Part shown: one piece after another, positions 27,198-36,581 of the stretch
Numbering within the stretch: the first letter of the stretch is position 1
Layout: the number at the start of each line of letters is the position of its first letter
DNA from: Roseburia intestinalis L1-82
Lineage (GTDB): Bacteria; Bacillota; Clostridia; Lachnospirales; Lachnospiraceae
NCBI RefSeq assembly: GCF_900537995.1
Contig: NZ_LR027880.1
Span: forward strand, 3,108,001 to 3,172,000
Direction of reading: 5' to 3'
DNA: 64,000 nt
Program-made: the position numbers and the translations under genes
Notes under the pieces: generated by a model
Seen by the model: only the letters and a program-made list of their open reading frames with translations
Told to the model about the DNA's origin: nothing
The model's database searches: none

Positions 27198-28526
27198 TCA
27201 TCTGTCTTTACCGGATAATTGATCCAATAAATCAAAATAGTTCTCGAAGGTTTTGCGGCAGCAGGATGGGTTGTCTATCACGATTCCATCCACTTTCAAA
27301 CCTAGGAGGGCAAATGACATGGCAACGCGGTGGTCTTCATAGGTTGACACAATGCCAGCGGACGGGATTCCTGGTTTTATTGTGATGGCATCCGGTTCTT
27401 CGGTACATGTGATTCCGCGTTTGGTCAGTTCCTCTGACATGGCATGGAGGCGGTCGCATTCCTGTCCACGGATATGTCCGATGTGGGTGATATGCACATC
27501 GGATTTGCAGAACGGTGCCATTGCAGCAAGAGTCAATGCCTGATCTGAAAAATCGTTCATATCGATCTCAATTCCTTTTAGTGTATCTTCAGCGGGTCCG
27601 GTCACTTCAATCCCGTCTGCTTTTTCTGTGACGGTACAGCCCATCTGTGCAAGCACATCCAAAAACTTCATATCGCCCTGGCTGTTGTCCTTGTGCACAT
27701 GTTTTACAAGTGCCCTGCCGCCTGTGATTGCAGCTGCCGCATAAAAATAACACGCTGCCGAAACATCCGGTTCGATCTGATAATGTTTTTTCTGATAGAC
27801 GGCTTTCGGATCAATCCGATAATTTTTTCCGCCATATTTTACCTCCACACCCGCATCCGCTAACATTTTTCTTGTGATGCGGATATAGGAACCGTCTGTT
27901 TTCTCACTTGTGATGTGGATGTCTAATCCCTGCGGTATCATCGGTGAGATAAGCAAAAGTGCACTTAAAAACTGAGTGCTCTTGCTGATGTCAAGTGACA
28001 ACTGCAGTGGGGTTCCATCTGCCTTTGACTGATCTGCGCCGGCTTTTGGATTTCTCCGTCCACAAATCTTCACCGGCAGATGTCCTTCTGTTTCCAGATA
28101 AGTAATCTTTGCACCAACTCTGGTGAGCAGTGAAAATAACTCCTGCATCGGTCTTTTTTTCATCTGCTCTGAAGCTTCGATCGTATATTCCCCATCGGAA
28201 AAACCAAGCATGGCCGTCAGAAAACGGGCGGCTGTCCCGGCACCTCCGACATTGATCACTGCCTGTTTCTTGGGAATATTTCCACCACAACCTAAAACAG
28301 TAACCGCCTTTTCCGACTCATTGATATCTACCATAAAGCCCAAAGATACCAGACTCTCCAGAAAATGCCTTGAGTCATCAGAAAACAGCACTCCTTCTAA
28401 CTTCACTTCACCATCCGATAAAGCTGCCATCAAAAGTGCACGGTTTGTCATGCTCTTAGATCCCGGCACATCCACCGTCCAGTCGACCGGTCTATCTAAT
28501 CTTTTTACCTCATATTGTTCCTTCAT
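27198..28526 (-). CDS. aroA: 3-phosphoshikimate 1-carboxyvinyltransferase (EPSP synthase)
   Basis: 442 aa. It transfers enolpyruvate from PEP to shikimate-3-phosphate. Seen are PGSKSMTNRALLMAALSDG, the PEP-binding NVGGAGTAARFLTAML, and EDHRVAMSFALLGL near the C-terminus. It diverges from aroC, which carries the next step, with 142 bp between the two start codons. Confidence 0.96.
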   Translation of the reverse strand: MKEQYEVKRLDRPVDWTVDVPGSKSMTNRALLMAALSDGEVKLEGVLFSDDSRHFLESLVSLGFMVDINESEKAVTVLGCGGNIPKKQAVINVGGAGTAARFLTAMLGFSDGEYTIEASEQMKKRPMQELFSLLTRVGAKITYLETEGHLPVKICGRRNPKAGADQSKADGTPLQLSLDISKSTQFLSALLLISPMIPQGLDIHITSEKTDGSYIRITRKMLADAGVEVKYGGKNYRIDPKAVYQKKHYQIEPDVSAACYFYAAAAITGGRALVKHVHKDNSQGDMKFLDVLAQMGCTVTEKADGIEVTGPAEDTLKGIEIDMNDFSDQALTLAAMAPFCKSDVHITHIGHIRGQECDRLHAMSEELTKRGITCTEEPDAITIKPGIPSAGIVSTYEDHRVAMSFALLGLKVDGIVIDNPSCCRKTFENYFDLLDQLSGKDR

Positions 28527-28591
28527 ATATTTTCATCCCTGTTATCAGTTTTCCTGCCTCTAAACGCTTTTCCCATTTTAACATATTCCTG

Positions 28592-28620
28592 TTGTCACGA
28601 AAAGAGAAATCTTTTATAAT
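28592..28620 (+). promoter_or_regulatory. Promoter of aroC
   Basis: TTGTCA (28592-28597), 17 bp, TATAAT (28615-28620); the ATG of aroC is about 40 nt beyond the expected start. A second TATAAT-like stretch lies 18 bp further on without a clear -35. Confidence 0.7.
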
Positions 28621-28668
28621 GATTAAGATATATAATCTTATAATACACATTTTCAGGAGGAATATTTC

Positions 28669-29772
28669 ATGGCTGGTTCATCATTCGGTACAATTTTTAA
28701 AATTACAACATGGGGCGAATCCCACGGGAAGGGACTCGGCGTTGTGGTGGATGGATGTCCTGCCGGACTGCCTCTTGATGAAAATGACATCCAGAAATTT
28801 TTAAACCGCAGGAAACCGGGTCAGTCAAAGTTTACCACCCCGCGGAAAGAAGATGACGCAGTCGAGATTTTATCCGGCGTGTTTGAGGGAAAAACAACCG
28901 GTACGCCGATCTCTCTTGTCGTGTACAATCAGAACCAGAAATCCAAAGATTACAGTGAGATTGCGTCCTATTACCGTCCGGGACATGCGGACTATACTTT
29001 CGACCAGAAATACGGTTTCCGCGATTACCGCGGCGGCGGACGTTCCTCCGGGCGCGAGACGATCGGACGTGTTGCAGCCGGTGCGATCGCTGTCAAAATA
29101 TTAAACCAGCTCGGCATCACATTTTTGACTTACACCCGTTCCATCGGGCCGATCAGTATTTCATCACAGAATTTTGATGCCGCACAGATCAATGAAAATC
29201 CGCTCTACATGCCGGATGCCGACGCTGCGGAAAACGCAGAAAATTATTTAAATGCCTGCATCGCCGAACAGAATTCCTCCGGTGGTGTTGTGGAATGTAT
29301 CATCCAGGGTGTTCCCGCCGGACTTGGCGATCCTGTCTTTGAAAAATTAAATGCGAATCTCGCAAAAGCAGTCATGTCGATCGGTGCAGTAAAAGGTTTT
29401 GAGATCGGTGACGGATTTGACGTTGCGAAAGCAACCGGAAAAAACAATAACGACGCCTTCCGCATCGGTGCTGACGGCAGGCCGGTCAAAACAACCAACC
29501 ATGCCGGAGGTATTTTAGGCGGAATGAGCGACGGAAGTGACATTATCCTGCGCGCCGCGATCAAACCTACACCATCCATCGCTGCCCCCCAGCAGACTGT
29601 CAATAAAGATGGGGAAGAAATTGATGTGAGCATCAAAGGACGCCATGATCCGATCATCGTTCCACGCGCCGTGGTCGTTGTGGAGTCCATGGCTGCCGTA
29701 ACTCTTGTGGATGCCCTTTTTACAAATATGAGCGCAAGGATGGATTCTCTTGAAATGTTTTATCAACACTAA
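28669..29772 (+). CDS. aroC: Chorismate synthase
   Basis: 367 aa. It makes chorismate from EPSP with reduced FMN. Motifs: the N-terminal GESHGKGLGVVVDGCPAG, the central YRGGGRSSGRETIGRVAAGA, and RHDPIIVPRAVVVVESM near the C-terminus. AGGAGG is 9 nt before the ATG. The foldback element starts only 4 bp after the stop codon, and a terminator (30145-30176) follows that element. Confidence 0.97.
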   Translation: MAGSSFGTIFKITTWGESHGKGLGVVVDGCPAGLPLDENDIQKFLNRRKPGQSKFTTPRKEDDAVEILSGVFEGKTTGTPISLVVYNQNQKSKDYSEIASYYRPGHADYTFDQKYGFRDYRGGGRSSGRETIGRVAAGAIAVKILNQLGITFLTYTRSIGPISISSQNFDAAQINENPLYMPDADAAENAENYLNACIAEQNSSGGVVECIIQGVPAGLGDPVFEKLNANLAKAVMSIGAVKGFEIGDGFDVAKATGKNNNDAFRIGADGRPVKTTNHAGGILGGMSDGSDIILRAAIKPTPSIAAPQQTVNKDGEEIDVSIKGRHDPIIVPRAVVVVESMAAVTLVDALFTNMSARMDSLEMFYQH

Positions 29773-29775
29773 TAC

Positions 29776-30145
29776 TTTATAATTCATAGGACGTAATTTC
29801 CTATGAAGATTCGGGGTGTCAAAAGGTGGCTCACAACTTAGCTGCTGGCAAACTGCACAAATCCGGGACTGTTTTTGTGACTTTAGTAGAAAATTAGTAA
29901 ATCTTAGTATGCCTGTCTATTTACAGTAATGTTCTGCCACGGACGGCAGAACAAGGCTTCGCGAGCCATGGAAGGCTCGTTGAATGCCGTTTACGTCACT
30001 CTGTGAAAAACTGATTCAGGCATACTTAGTTTTTCTTATTTTCGGACAACGGAACAAAACAAGTTCGGTTTTGTGCAATTTGACAGACCCAAAATTGAAA
30101 ACCACCTTTTGACACCCGAATCCTATGAATCTTATGAATTATAAA
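29776..30145. repeat. Foldback (long palindromic) element, copy 2, with terminal inverted repeats
   Basis: About 370 bp. The ends are exact 13-bp inverted repeats (TTTATAATTCATA, 29776-29788, and its complement at 30133-30145). Next come GATTCGGG and GTGTCAAAAGGTGG arms, nearly perfect on both sides. The inner part (about 29840-30090) aligns with 9405-9655, including GTTCTGCCACGGA and its hairpin partner, the CGAGCC...GGCTCG hairpin and the AGTAAATCTTAG arm. The whole can fold into one long branched hairpin. It starts 4 bp after the aroC stop and has no coding capacity. Confidence 0.88.
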
Positions 30146-30176
30146 ATGCCGTCCATTCCTGGTCGGCATTTTTTGT
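30145..30176 (+). terminator. Rho-independent terminator beyond aroC
   Basis: AATGCCG against CGGCATT with a 12-nt loop, followed by TTTTTTG on the plus strand. It was probably the original aroC terminator, now displaced about 370 bp by the foldback element. It also lies just past the stop of the convergent ANTAR gene. Confidence 0.75.
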
Positions 30177-30181
30177 TATTC

Positions 30182-30727
30182 TTATGTAAGTAAACTAAGT
30201 ATCATCTGGGCAGTCTCTGTCAGTCCCGTCCCGTTATCCATACTTCTCTTTTGCATATAGCGATGAGCTTCCTCCTCTGTCAGGTTGTTACGTTCCATCA
30301 AGAGTGCTTTTGCTTCACTGATCAGATTCATCTCTTTCTCCGACCGCTCCTTCGGTTTTTGTCTTGCCTTTTTCCGTCTGCGTGTAATCGTGTATTCCAT
30401 CATTTCAACGGTCTGGAGCAGTTCATTGATCTTTAGCGGTGTCGATAAACAGACCAGATTTTCCACATCACGCTCACCACAGTTTCCCGGTGATGCCACG
30501 AGCAGCATTTCAAACTGAGGGGGGAGATATTCATGTAATTCCGTATACATCATATCCACAAAACGGTAACCACATACCATGATCCCTCCGTCCAGTTCAT
30601 TTGCATTCTGTAAAGCCTGGGCGCCTGTCGTGCAGACGGCATCCACATGATGACCGTTCTGCATCAGGATCTTTTTGATATTACGCGCAGTATCCTGTTT
30701 CGGAAATGCAACGATAATGTTTGTCAA
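30182..30727 (-). CDS. ANTAR-domain RNA-binding antiterminator with a degenerate receiver domain
   Basis: 181 aa from a TTG at 30727 (GAAGGGG 7 nt upstream). The C-terminal 55 residues (SEAKALLMERNNLTEEEAHR, then MQKRSMDNGTGLTETAQMIL) are an ANTAR domain, which binds paired hexaloop hairpins in leader RNA to block terminators. The N-terminal 115 residues have a receiver-like order, but the phospho-acceptor Asp is not visible where expected (GGIMVCGYRF), so phosphorylation control is doubtful. It is 23 nt downstream of glnA; ANTAR proteins in clostridia often govern nitrogen genes. Its target may be the leader at 32899-32985. Confidence 0.85.
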   Translation of the reverse strand: MTNIIVAFPKQDTARNIKKILMQNGHHVDAVCTTGAQALQNANELDGGIMVCGYRFVDMMYTELHEYLPPQFEMLLVASPGNCGERDVENLVCLSTPLKINELLQTVEMMEYTITRRRKKARQKPKERSEKEMNLISEAKALLMERNNLTEEEAHRYMQKRSMDNGTGLTETAQMILSLLT

Positions 30728-30750
30728 ATCTTTTCCCCTTCATTCCTATA

Positions 30751-32082
30751 TCAGATTTTATACAGGTAATTATTGATCTCCCAATCGGAAACCTGCGCAC
30801 GATAATCTGCCCATTCCGATTTTTTGGCCTCAATATATTTTTCCGTCGCGTGTCTGCCCAGCACGTTCTGTAAATATTCGTCTTTTTCAAATTCTGCAAG
30901 TGCCTCTCCAAGGTCAGCCGGAAGTTCCTCGATACCGAGTTTATTTTTCTGTGACATACGCATCTCAAAAACATTTTCCGTCACTGCTGCCGGCGGCTCA
31001 ATCTGATTCCGGATACCATCAAGTCCTGCCTGTAAGCACACCGCAAGTGTCAAATACGGATTGGCTGCGGAATCCGGACATCTGAGTTCCACCCTTGTAC
31101 CCTCGCCTCTTGTAACCGGAATACGGATGAGTGGGCTGCGGTTTGTCACAGACCATGCAATATAGATTGGTGCCTCATATCCCGGAACCAGACGCTTATA
31201 GGAATTAACAAGCGGATTGGTAATCGCCGCCATTCCTTTCATATGTTTCATCAGACCGCCGATAAACCAGTATGCTTCTTTGCTGAGTCCTAACTCGCCG
31301 TCCGGATCGTCAAAAATATTTTTTCCGTCCTTGCAGAGTGACATATTCACATGCATACCGGAACCGTTGATTCCAAATTTCGGCTTTGGCATAAAACTTG
31401 CAAACATTCCATGACGTTTTGCGATCGTTTTGACAGCCAGTTTAAATGTCATGATATTGTCTGCTGTTTTGACCGCCTCATCATAACGGAAATCGATCTC
31501 ATGCTGTGCCGGTGCAACCTCATGATGGGAAGCTTCAATCTCATATCCCATATCCTCTAACGTCAGCACCATATCACGTCTCGCATTTTCACCCAGATCG
31601 ATCGGTCCAAGATCAAAATATCCGGCACGCTCCGTGCTGATCGTGGTCGGCTGCCCATCCTCATCCTGATTAAACAGGAAAAATTCACATTCCGGTCCGA
31701 CATCAAAACGATATCCCATCTGCGTTGCATCTTCCACTGCCTTCTTTAAGATATAACGCGGATCACCCTCAAAAGGTTTTCTGTCCGATGTATAAACATC
31801 ACAGATGATCCTTGCAACCTTTCCCTGCTGCGGACGCCACGGGAAAATTACAAACGTGTCAAGATCCGGATACAGATACATATCCGACTCCTCGATACGG
31901 ACAAATCCCTCAATGGACGAACCGTCAAACATACATTCATTACTTAATGCTTTCTCTAACTGACTGGACGTGATCGCCACATTCTTTAAAGTTCCAAACA
32001 TATCCGTAAACTGCAGACGGATAAATTCCACATCCTCTTCCTCTACCATATTAAAGATATCCTGTTTCGTATACCTGCTCAT
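30751..32082 (-). CDS. glnA: Glutamine synthetase, type I
   Basis: 443 aa from the ATG at 32082; an in-frame TTG at 32085 is less likely. It makes glutamine from glutamate, ammonia and ATP as a dodecamer. Seen are the N-terminal [21 protein letters not shown], the ATP-binding [17 protein letters not shown] and [10 protein letters not shown]. The length and the lack of an adenylylation Tyr loop match the short GSI-alpha form of Firmicutes. AAGGAG overlaps the stop of the HisA-like gene upstream (6-nt gap), so the two are coupled. Confidence 0.96.
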   Translation of the reverse strand: MSRYTKQDIFNMVEEEDVEFIRLQFTDMFGTLKNVAITSSQLEKALSNECMFDGSSIEGFVRIEESDMYLYPDLDTFVIFPWRPQQGKVARIICDVYTSDRKPFEGDPRYILKKAVEDATQMGYRFDVGPECEFFLFNQDEDGQPTTISTERAGYFDLGPIDLGENARRDMVLTLEDMGYEIEASHHEVAPAQHEIDFRYDEAVKTADNIMTFKLAVKTIAKRHGMFASFMPKPKFGINGSGMHVNMSLCKDGKNIFDDPDGELGLSKEAYWFIGGLMKHMKGMAAITNPLVNSYKRLVPGYEAPIYIAWSVTNRSPLIRIPVTRGEGTRVELRCPDSAANPYLTLAVCLQAGLDGIRNQIEPPAAVTENVFEMRMSQKNKLGIEELPADLGEALAEFEKDEYLQNVLGRHATEKYIEAKKSEWADYRAQVSDWEINNYLYKI

Positions 32083-32088
32083 CAAAAA

Positions 32089-32868
32089 TCACTCCTTCTT
32101 CATATACTGCAACACTTTATCGTAAGCCATCGGTCCTCCAAATAAATCGAGTGCGCTTCCAATGGTCACGTTCAATCTGTTATTCCCCAGTTTCTTCAGT
32201 TCCAAAAGGTCTTCAAAACTGCCAACGCCCCCGGCATAAGTGACCGGTATCTTTCCCCATTCGCCGAGCATCTTTACCAGTTCCTTTTCAATCCCTTTTG
32301 CTTTTCCTTCGACATCCACAGCATGGATCAGGAATTCATCACAATAGGATGAAAGTTCGTCCAATAGTACGGTGCTGACCTCTTCATCTGTAAACTTCTG
32401 CCATCGGTCTGTCACTATATAATAGGTATCTTCTTTTTTTCTGCAGCTTAAATCAAGCACTAAATGCTCCCGTCCCACTGCAGCTTTTAAGCGTTTTAAA
32501 TTATCATAATTGATCTTTCCATCCCGGAACACATACGAAGTAACGATCACATGACTCGCTCCGGCATCCAGAAACTCTTTTGCATTTTCCGCTGTAACTC
32601 CACCACCGATCTGAAGTCCGCCGGGATATGCCCGCAGTGCATGTTCTGCCTGTTCACGCGTCGCTTTGTAATACTCACTGCTCACCGGATTCAAAAGAAT
32701 AATATGCCCTCCTTTGATTCCTTCTTTCTGATACAGCTTTGCAAAATAAGCGGCATCCTGCTCAGCCACAAAATTCTCCGTTGCCTGGTCTCCGGCATCC
32801 TTTAAACTTCCACCAACGATCTGTTTAACTTTTCCGTTATGGATGTCGATACAGGGACGAAACTCCAT
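32089..32868 (-). CDS. Eukaryote-type phosphoribosylformimino-AICAR-P isomerase (HIS6/HisA-like)
   Basis: 259 aa. The N-terminus MEFRPCIDIHNGKVKQIVGGSLKD, the GGVTAENAKEFLDAGASHVIVTS block and the TYAGGVGSFEDL block are those of the HIS6 form of the Amadori isomerase of histidine synthesis, a TIM barrel known mainly from fungi and plants but also from clostridia. It is not among other his genes here but is the first gene of a HisA-like-glnA-ANTAR unit. Glutamine is the nitrogen donor of the next His step (HisHF), which may explain the linkage. Function is by family; activity is not proven. Confidence 0.85.
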   Translation of the reverse strand: MEFRPCIDIHNGKVKQIVGGSLKDAGDQATENFVAEQDAAYFAKLYQKEGIKGGHIILLNPVSSEYYKATREQAEHALRAYPGGLQIGGGVTAENAKEFLDAGASHVIVTSYVFRDGKINYDNLKRLKAAVGREHLVLDLSCRKKEDTYYIVTDRWQKFTDEEVSTVLLDELSSYCDEFLIHAVDVEGKAKGIEKELVKMLGEWGKIPVTYAGGVGSFEDLLELKKLGNNRLNVTIGSALDLFGGPMAYDKVLQYMKKE

Positions 32869-32898
32869 AATTTTCCCCCTTTTTCTTCTCTTCTTTTT

Positions 32899-33021
32899 TC
32901 ACAGAATAACATATTTTATCTGTGATGTTCTCTTTTATTTAGGTAAAAAATGGGCGACGTATGCCCGTGCTCTGGCCCCGTCGCCTAAAGCCATCATATC
33001 ACACATCAAATCATTTGTGAA
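32899..33021 (-). promoter_or_regulatory. Promoter and two-hairpin leader of the HisA-like-glnA-ANTAR operon
   Basis: Minus-strand promoter TTCACA (complement of 33016-33021), 17 bp, TATGAT (complement of 32993-32998). The RNA would begin at the foot of a GC-rich hairpin, GGCGACG against CGTCGCC (32953-32985), followed by CATTTTTT: a terminator-like structure before the first gene. A second hairpin, TCACAGATAA with a 6-nt loop against TTATTCTGTGA, lies at 32899-32925. This is a layout expected of attenuation; the ANTAR protein of the same operon is the candidate antiterminator. The loops do not exactly match the AnnGnn hexaloop pattern. Confidence 0.5.
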
Positions 33022-33105
33022 CCATAATTTCTATAAGGTTTTTTCGCACGTTTTATTATTATTTCTAATATATATCTATTTTTATAAATTCACACTTATA
33101 TCTCA

Positions 33106-33134
33106 TTGACAGAGTATTTTTTTTTTGCTATGAT
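33106..33134 (+). promoter_or_regulatory. Sigma-A promoter of guaB
   Basis: TTGACA (33106-33111), 17 bp including a T10-type run, TATGAT (33129-33134), about 50 nt before the guaB ATG. The stretch 33022-33105 upstream is AT-rich without other features. Confidence 0.82.
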
Positions 33135-33171
33135 ACAGAAACTAATATATCTTTTTCATACAATTCAATAA

Positions 33172-34647
<1,476 letters not shown>

Positions 34648-34684
34648 TCCTCTTTCCGATATAATATATGGTAAATTTTAAACA

Positions 34685-34715
34685 TTCCGGCGCTATTTTT
34701 GCTATAGTGCCGGAA
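34685..34715 (+). terminator. Rho-independent terminator of guaB
   Basis: TTCCGGCGCTAT against ATAGTGCCGGAA with one G-T wobble, 37 nt after the guaB stop, followed by AATTTTAT. The T run is short but the stem is strong. Confidence 0.8.
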
Positions 34716-34744
34716 AATTTTATATTTTAATGAGGTGAATTTTC

Positions 34745-36025
34745 GTGGACGCAAGTGCCATATCACAGATTATTTTTCTAATTATTTTATTGATTCTCTC
34801 TGCTTTTTTTTCATCCGCAGAGACAGCTCTTACGACCGTAAATAAAATCCGGATGCGTACACTCGCAGATGACGGAAACAAACGCGCCGAACAGGTACTT
34901 CGTATTACCGACGACTCCCACAAGATGCTCAGCGCGATCTTAATCGGCAACAATATCGTCAATCTCTCCGCCTCCTCACTGGCAACCACGCTTGCAATCA
35001 AGCTTTGGGGCAGCGTCGGCGCAGGTATTGCAACCGGTATCCTTACGTTTCTGATCCTCGTCTTTGGTGAGATTTCTCCAAAAACTTTTGCGACACTTTA
35101 TGCGGATCAGATTTCGATCGCCTATTCCGGTATTATCGGTTTTCTTATGAAAATACTGACTCCTGTGATTTTTCTGGTAAATCAGTTTTCCATGGGCTTT
35201 TTATTTTTACTGCATGTGGATCCAAAGGCAAACAACAATCAGATGACAGAGGAAGAACTCCGTACCATCGTGGATGTCAGCAAAGAAAACGGTGTCATCG
35301 AATCAGAAGAACATGAGATGATCAACAATCTGTTTGATTTTGGTGATGCGCAGGCAAAGGAAGTTATGATTCCAAGACCTGATATGACTTTTGCAAATGT
35401 AAATAATACTTATGACGAACTGATTGATATTTTTCAGGAAGACAAATTTACCAGACTTCCTGTCTATGAGGATACGACCGATAACGTCATCGGTATCCTG
35501 AACATGAAAGATCTTCTCCTCTGCAAGGACAAGGAGCATTTTTCCGTGCGGGATATCATGCGTGAACCTTATTTTACTTTTGAGCACAAAAATACCGCAG
35601 AACTTTTTATTGAGATGCGTAAGTCATCTATCTCCCTTGCAATCGTACTTGACGAGTACGGTGCAACTGCCGGTCTTATCACGCTTGAGGATCTCTTAGA
35701 GGAGATCGTGGGTGAGATCCGTGATGAATACGACACGGATGAAGAAGATCCGATCCTGCCGCTTAATGACCGCGAATTTATCGTTTCCGGTTCCACCAAC
35801 CTGCAGGATCTCTGCGATGAGTTAGATCTTAATTTCAGTTCCGAAGATTATGATACGATCGGCGGATATCTGCTCGGTCTCTTAGATCATCTGCCGGAAA
35901 AAAATGAGATCATCATCACAGATGACAATGTGCTTCTCCGCGTCGAACAGATGGACAAAAACCGGATTGAGAAAGTTTACATAAAAAAACCGGACTTTCC
36001 ACCGGATGAATCAGACAAACAATAA
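34745..36025 (+). CDS. CNNM/CorC-type membrane protein with CBS domains (HlyC/CorC family)
   Basis: 426 aa from a GTG at 34745 with GAGGTG 7 nt upstream. The N-terminal DUF21 region (residues 1-175) has three to four helices, with SAFFSSAETALTTVNKIRMR at the start. Two CBS domains follow (about 205-325, from MIPRPDMTFANV to VLDEYGATAGLITLEDLLEEIVGEI), and the C-terminus is the transporter-associated CorC_HlyC domain. Related proteins export Mg2+ or affect divalent-cation homeostasis; older 'hemolysin' names are misleading. It stands alone behind the guaB terminator. Confidence 0.93.
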   Translation: MDASAISQIIFLIILLILSAFFSSAETALTTVNKIRMRTLADDGNKRAEQVLRITDDSHKMLSAILIGNNIVNLSASSLATTLAIKLWGSVGAGIATGILTFLILVFGEISPKTFATLYADQISIAYSGIIGFLMKILTPVIFLVNQFSMGFLFLLHVDPKANNNQMTEEELRTIVDVSKENGVIESEEHEMINNLFDFGDAQAKEVMIPRPDMTFANVNNTYDELIDIFQEDKFTRLPVYEDTTDNVIGILNMKDLLLCKDKEHFSVRDIMREPYFTFEHKNTAELFIEMRKSSISLAIVLDEYGATAGLITLEDLLEEIVGEIRDEYDTDEEDPILPLNDREFIVSGSTNLQDLCDELDLNFSSEDYDTIGGYLLGLLDHLPEKNEIIITDDNVLLRVEQMDKNRIEKVYIKKPDFPPDESDKQ

Positions 36026-36046
36026 ACAATAGAAAGAAACGGATAT

Positions 36047-36102
36047 AAAAATACCGGCCTGCAGCCTCAGATTTTATCTGATTTTGCAAGCCGGTATTTT
36101 TT
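36047..36102. terminator. Bidirectional terminator
   Basis: AAAATACCGGC against GCCGGTATTTT enclosing a smaller CAGA...TCTG hairpin, with T6 on the plus strand and an A run at the other end. It separates the convergent CorC-like gene and the gene at 36122. Confidence 0.88.
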
Positions 36103-36121
36103 ATCCTTCTTATTTCGGTTT

Positions 36122-36514
36122 TTATTCAATATCGCACAGATCGCTTCCTGCCTCAGAACGGAACCGGAATGTATCCTCTACTCCATGATAGGAAATGGAA
36201 AAACTTCCCTCCATATCCAGATAGGAATGTGCTGCTGCAACCGCATCTAAAAATTCTGCGATATTTTCCAGAAAACCTTCTGCACATTCCGGTGAACTGC
36301 ACGCTTCTTCCTCTACCTTTTCGTCAATATACAGACGAAGCGTAAAATCATCCATGTCGCTCTCATTGTCCACTTCCGCTTTCTGTAAATAGGAATTGGT
36401 GCAATTCTTAAACAGATTGCTTACATAAGATGCCGTAGAAGAAATCCGTGACTGCGAAATATCCTCCGCCTCTAAATATATCTTGTAACTGATTTTTAAA
36501 CTGTTGTCTGCCAT
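36122..36514 (-). CDS. Hypothetical acidic protein
   Basis: 130 aa, soluble, strongly acidic (Asp/Glu-rich), with no signal peptide or membrane helix. It has GGGAG 9 nt before its ATG at 36514 and a clear terminator beyond. Predicted alternating strands and helices (SLKISYKIYLEAEDI, FTLRLYIDEK, SFSISYHGVEDTFRF) suggest a small alpha-beta domain. I recognise no family. It lies between two unrelated genes, so context says nothing. Confidence 0.7.
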   Translation of the reverse strand: MADNSLKISYKIYLEAEDISQSRISSTASYVSNLFKNCTNSYLQKAEVDNESDMDDFTLRLYIDEKVEEEACSSPECAEGFLENIAEFLDAVAAAHSYLDMEGSFSISYHGVEDTFRFRSEAGSDLCDIE

Positions 36515-36581
36515 TTTCTCTTTCTCCCGTTTTTTATTTATACTTATATCGCATTTTGTAAAATGGATCGGTATATCTTTG

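Noticed and set aside
32935..32994. A 19-codon frame (MALGDGARARAYVAHFLPK) on the minus strand before the HisA-like gene
   Set aside because: Its ATG overlaps the predicted -10 box and it has no ribosome site; the sequence is better explained as the GC-rich hairpin of the leader.
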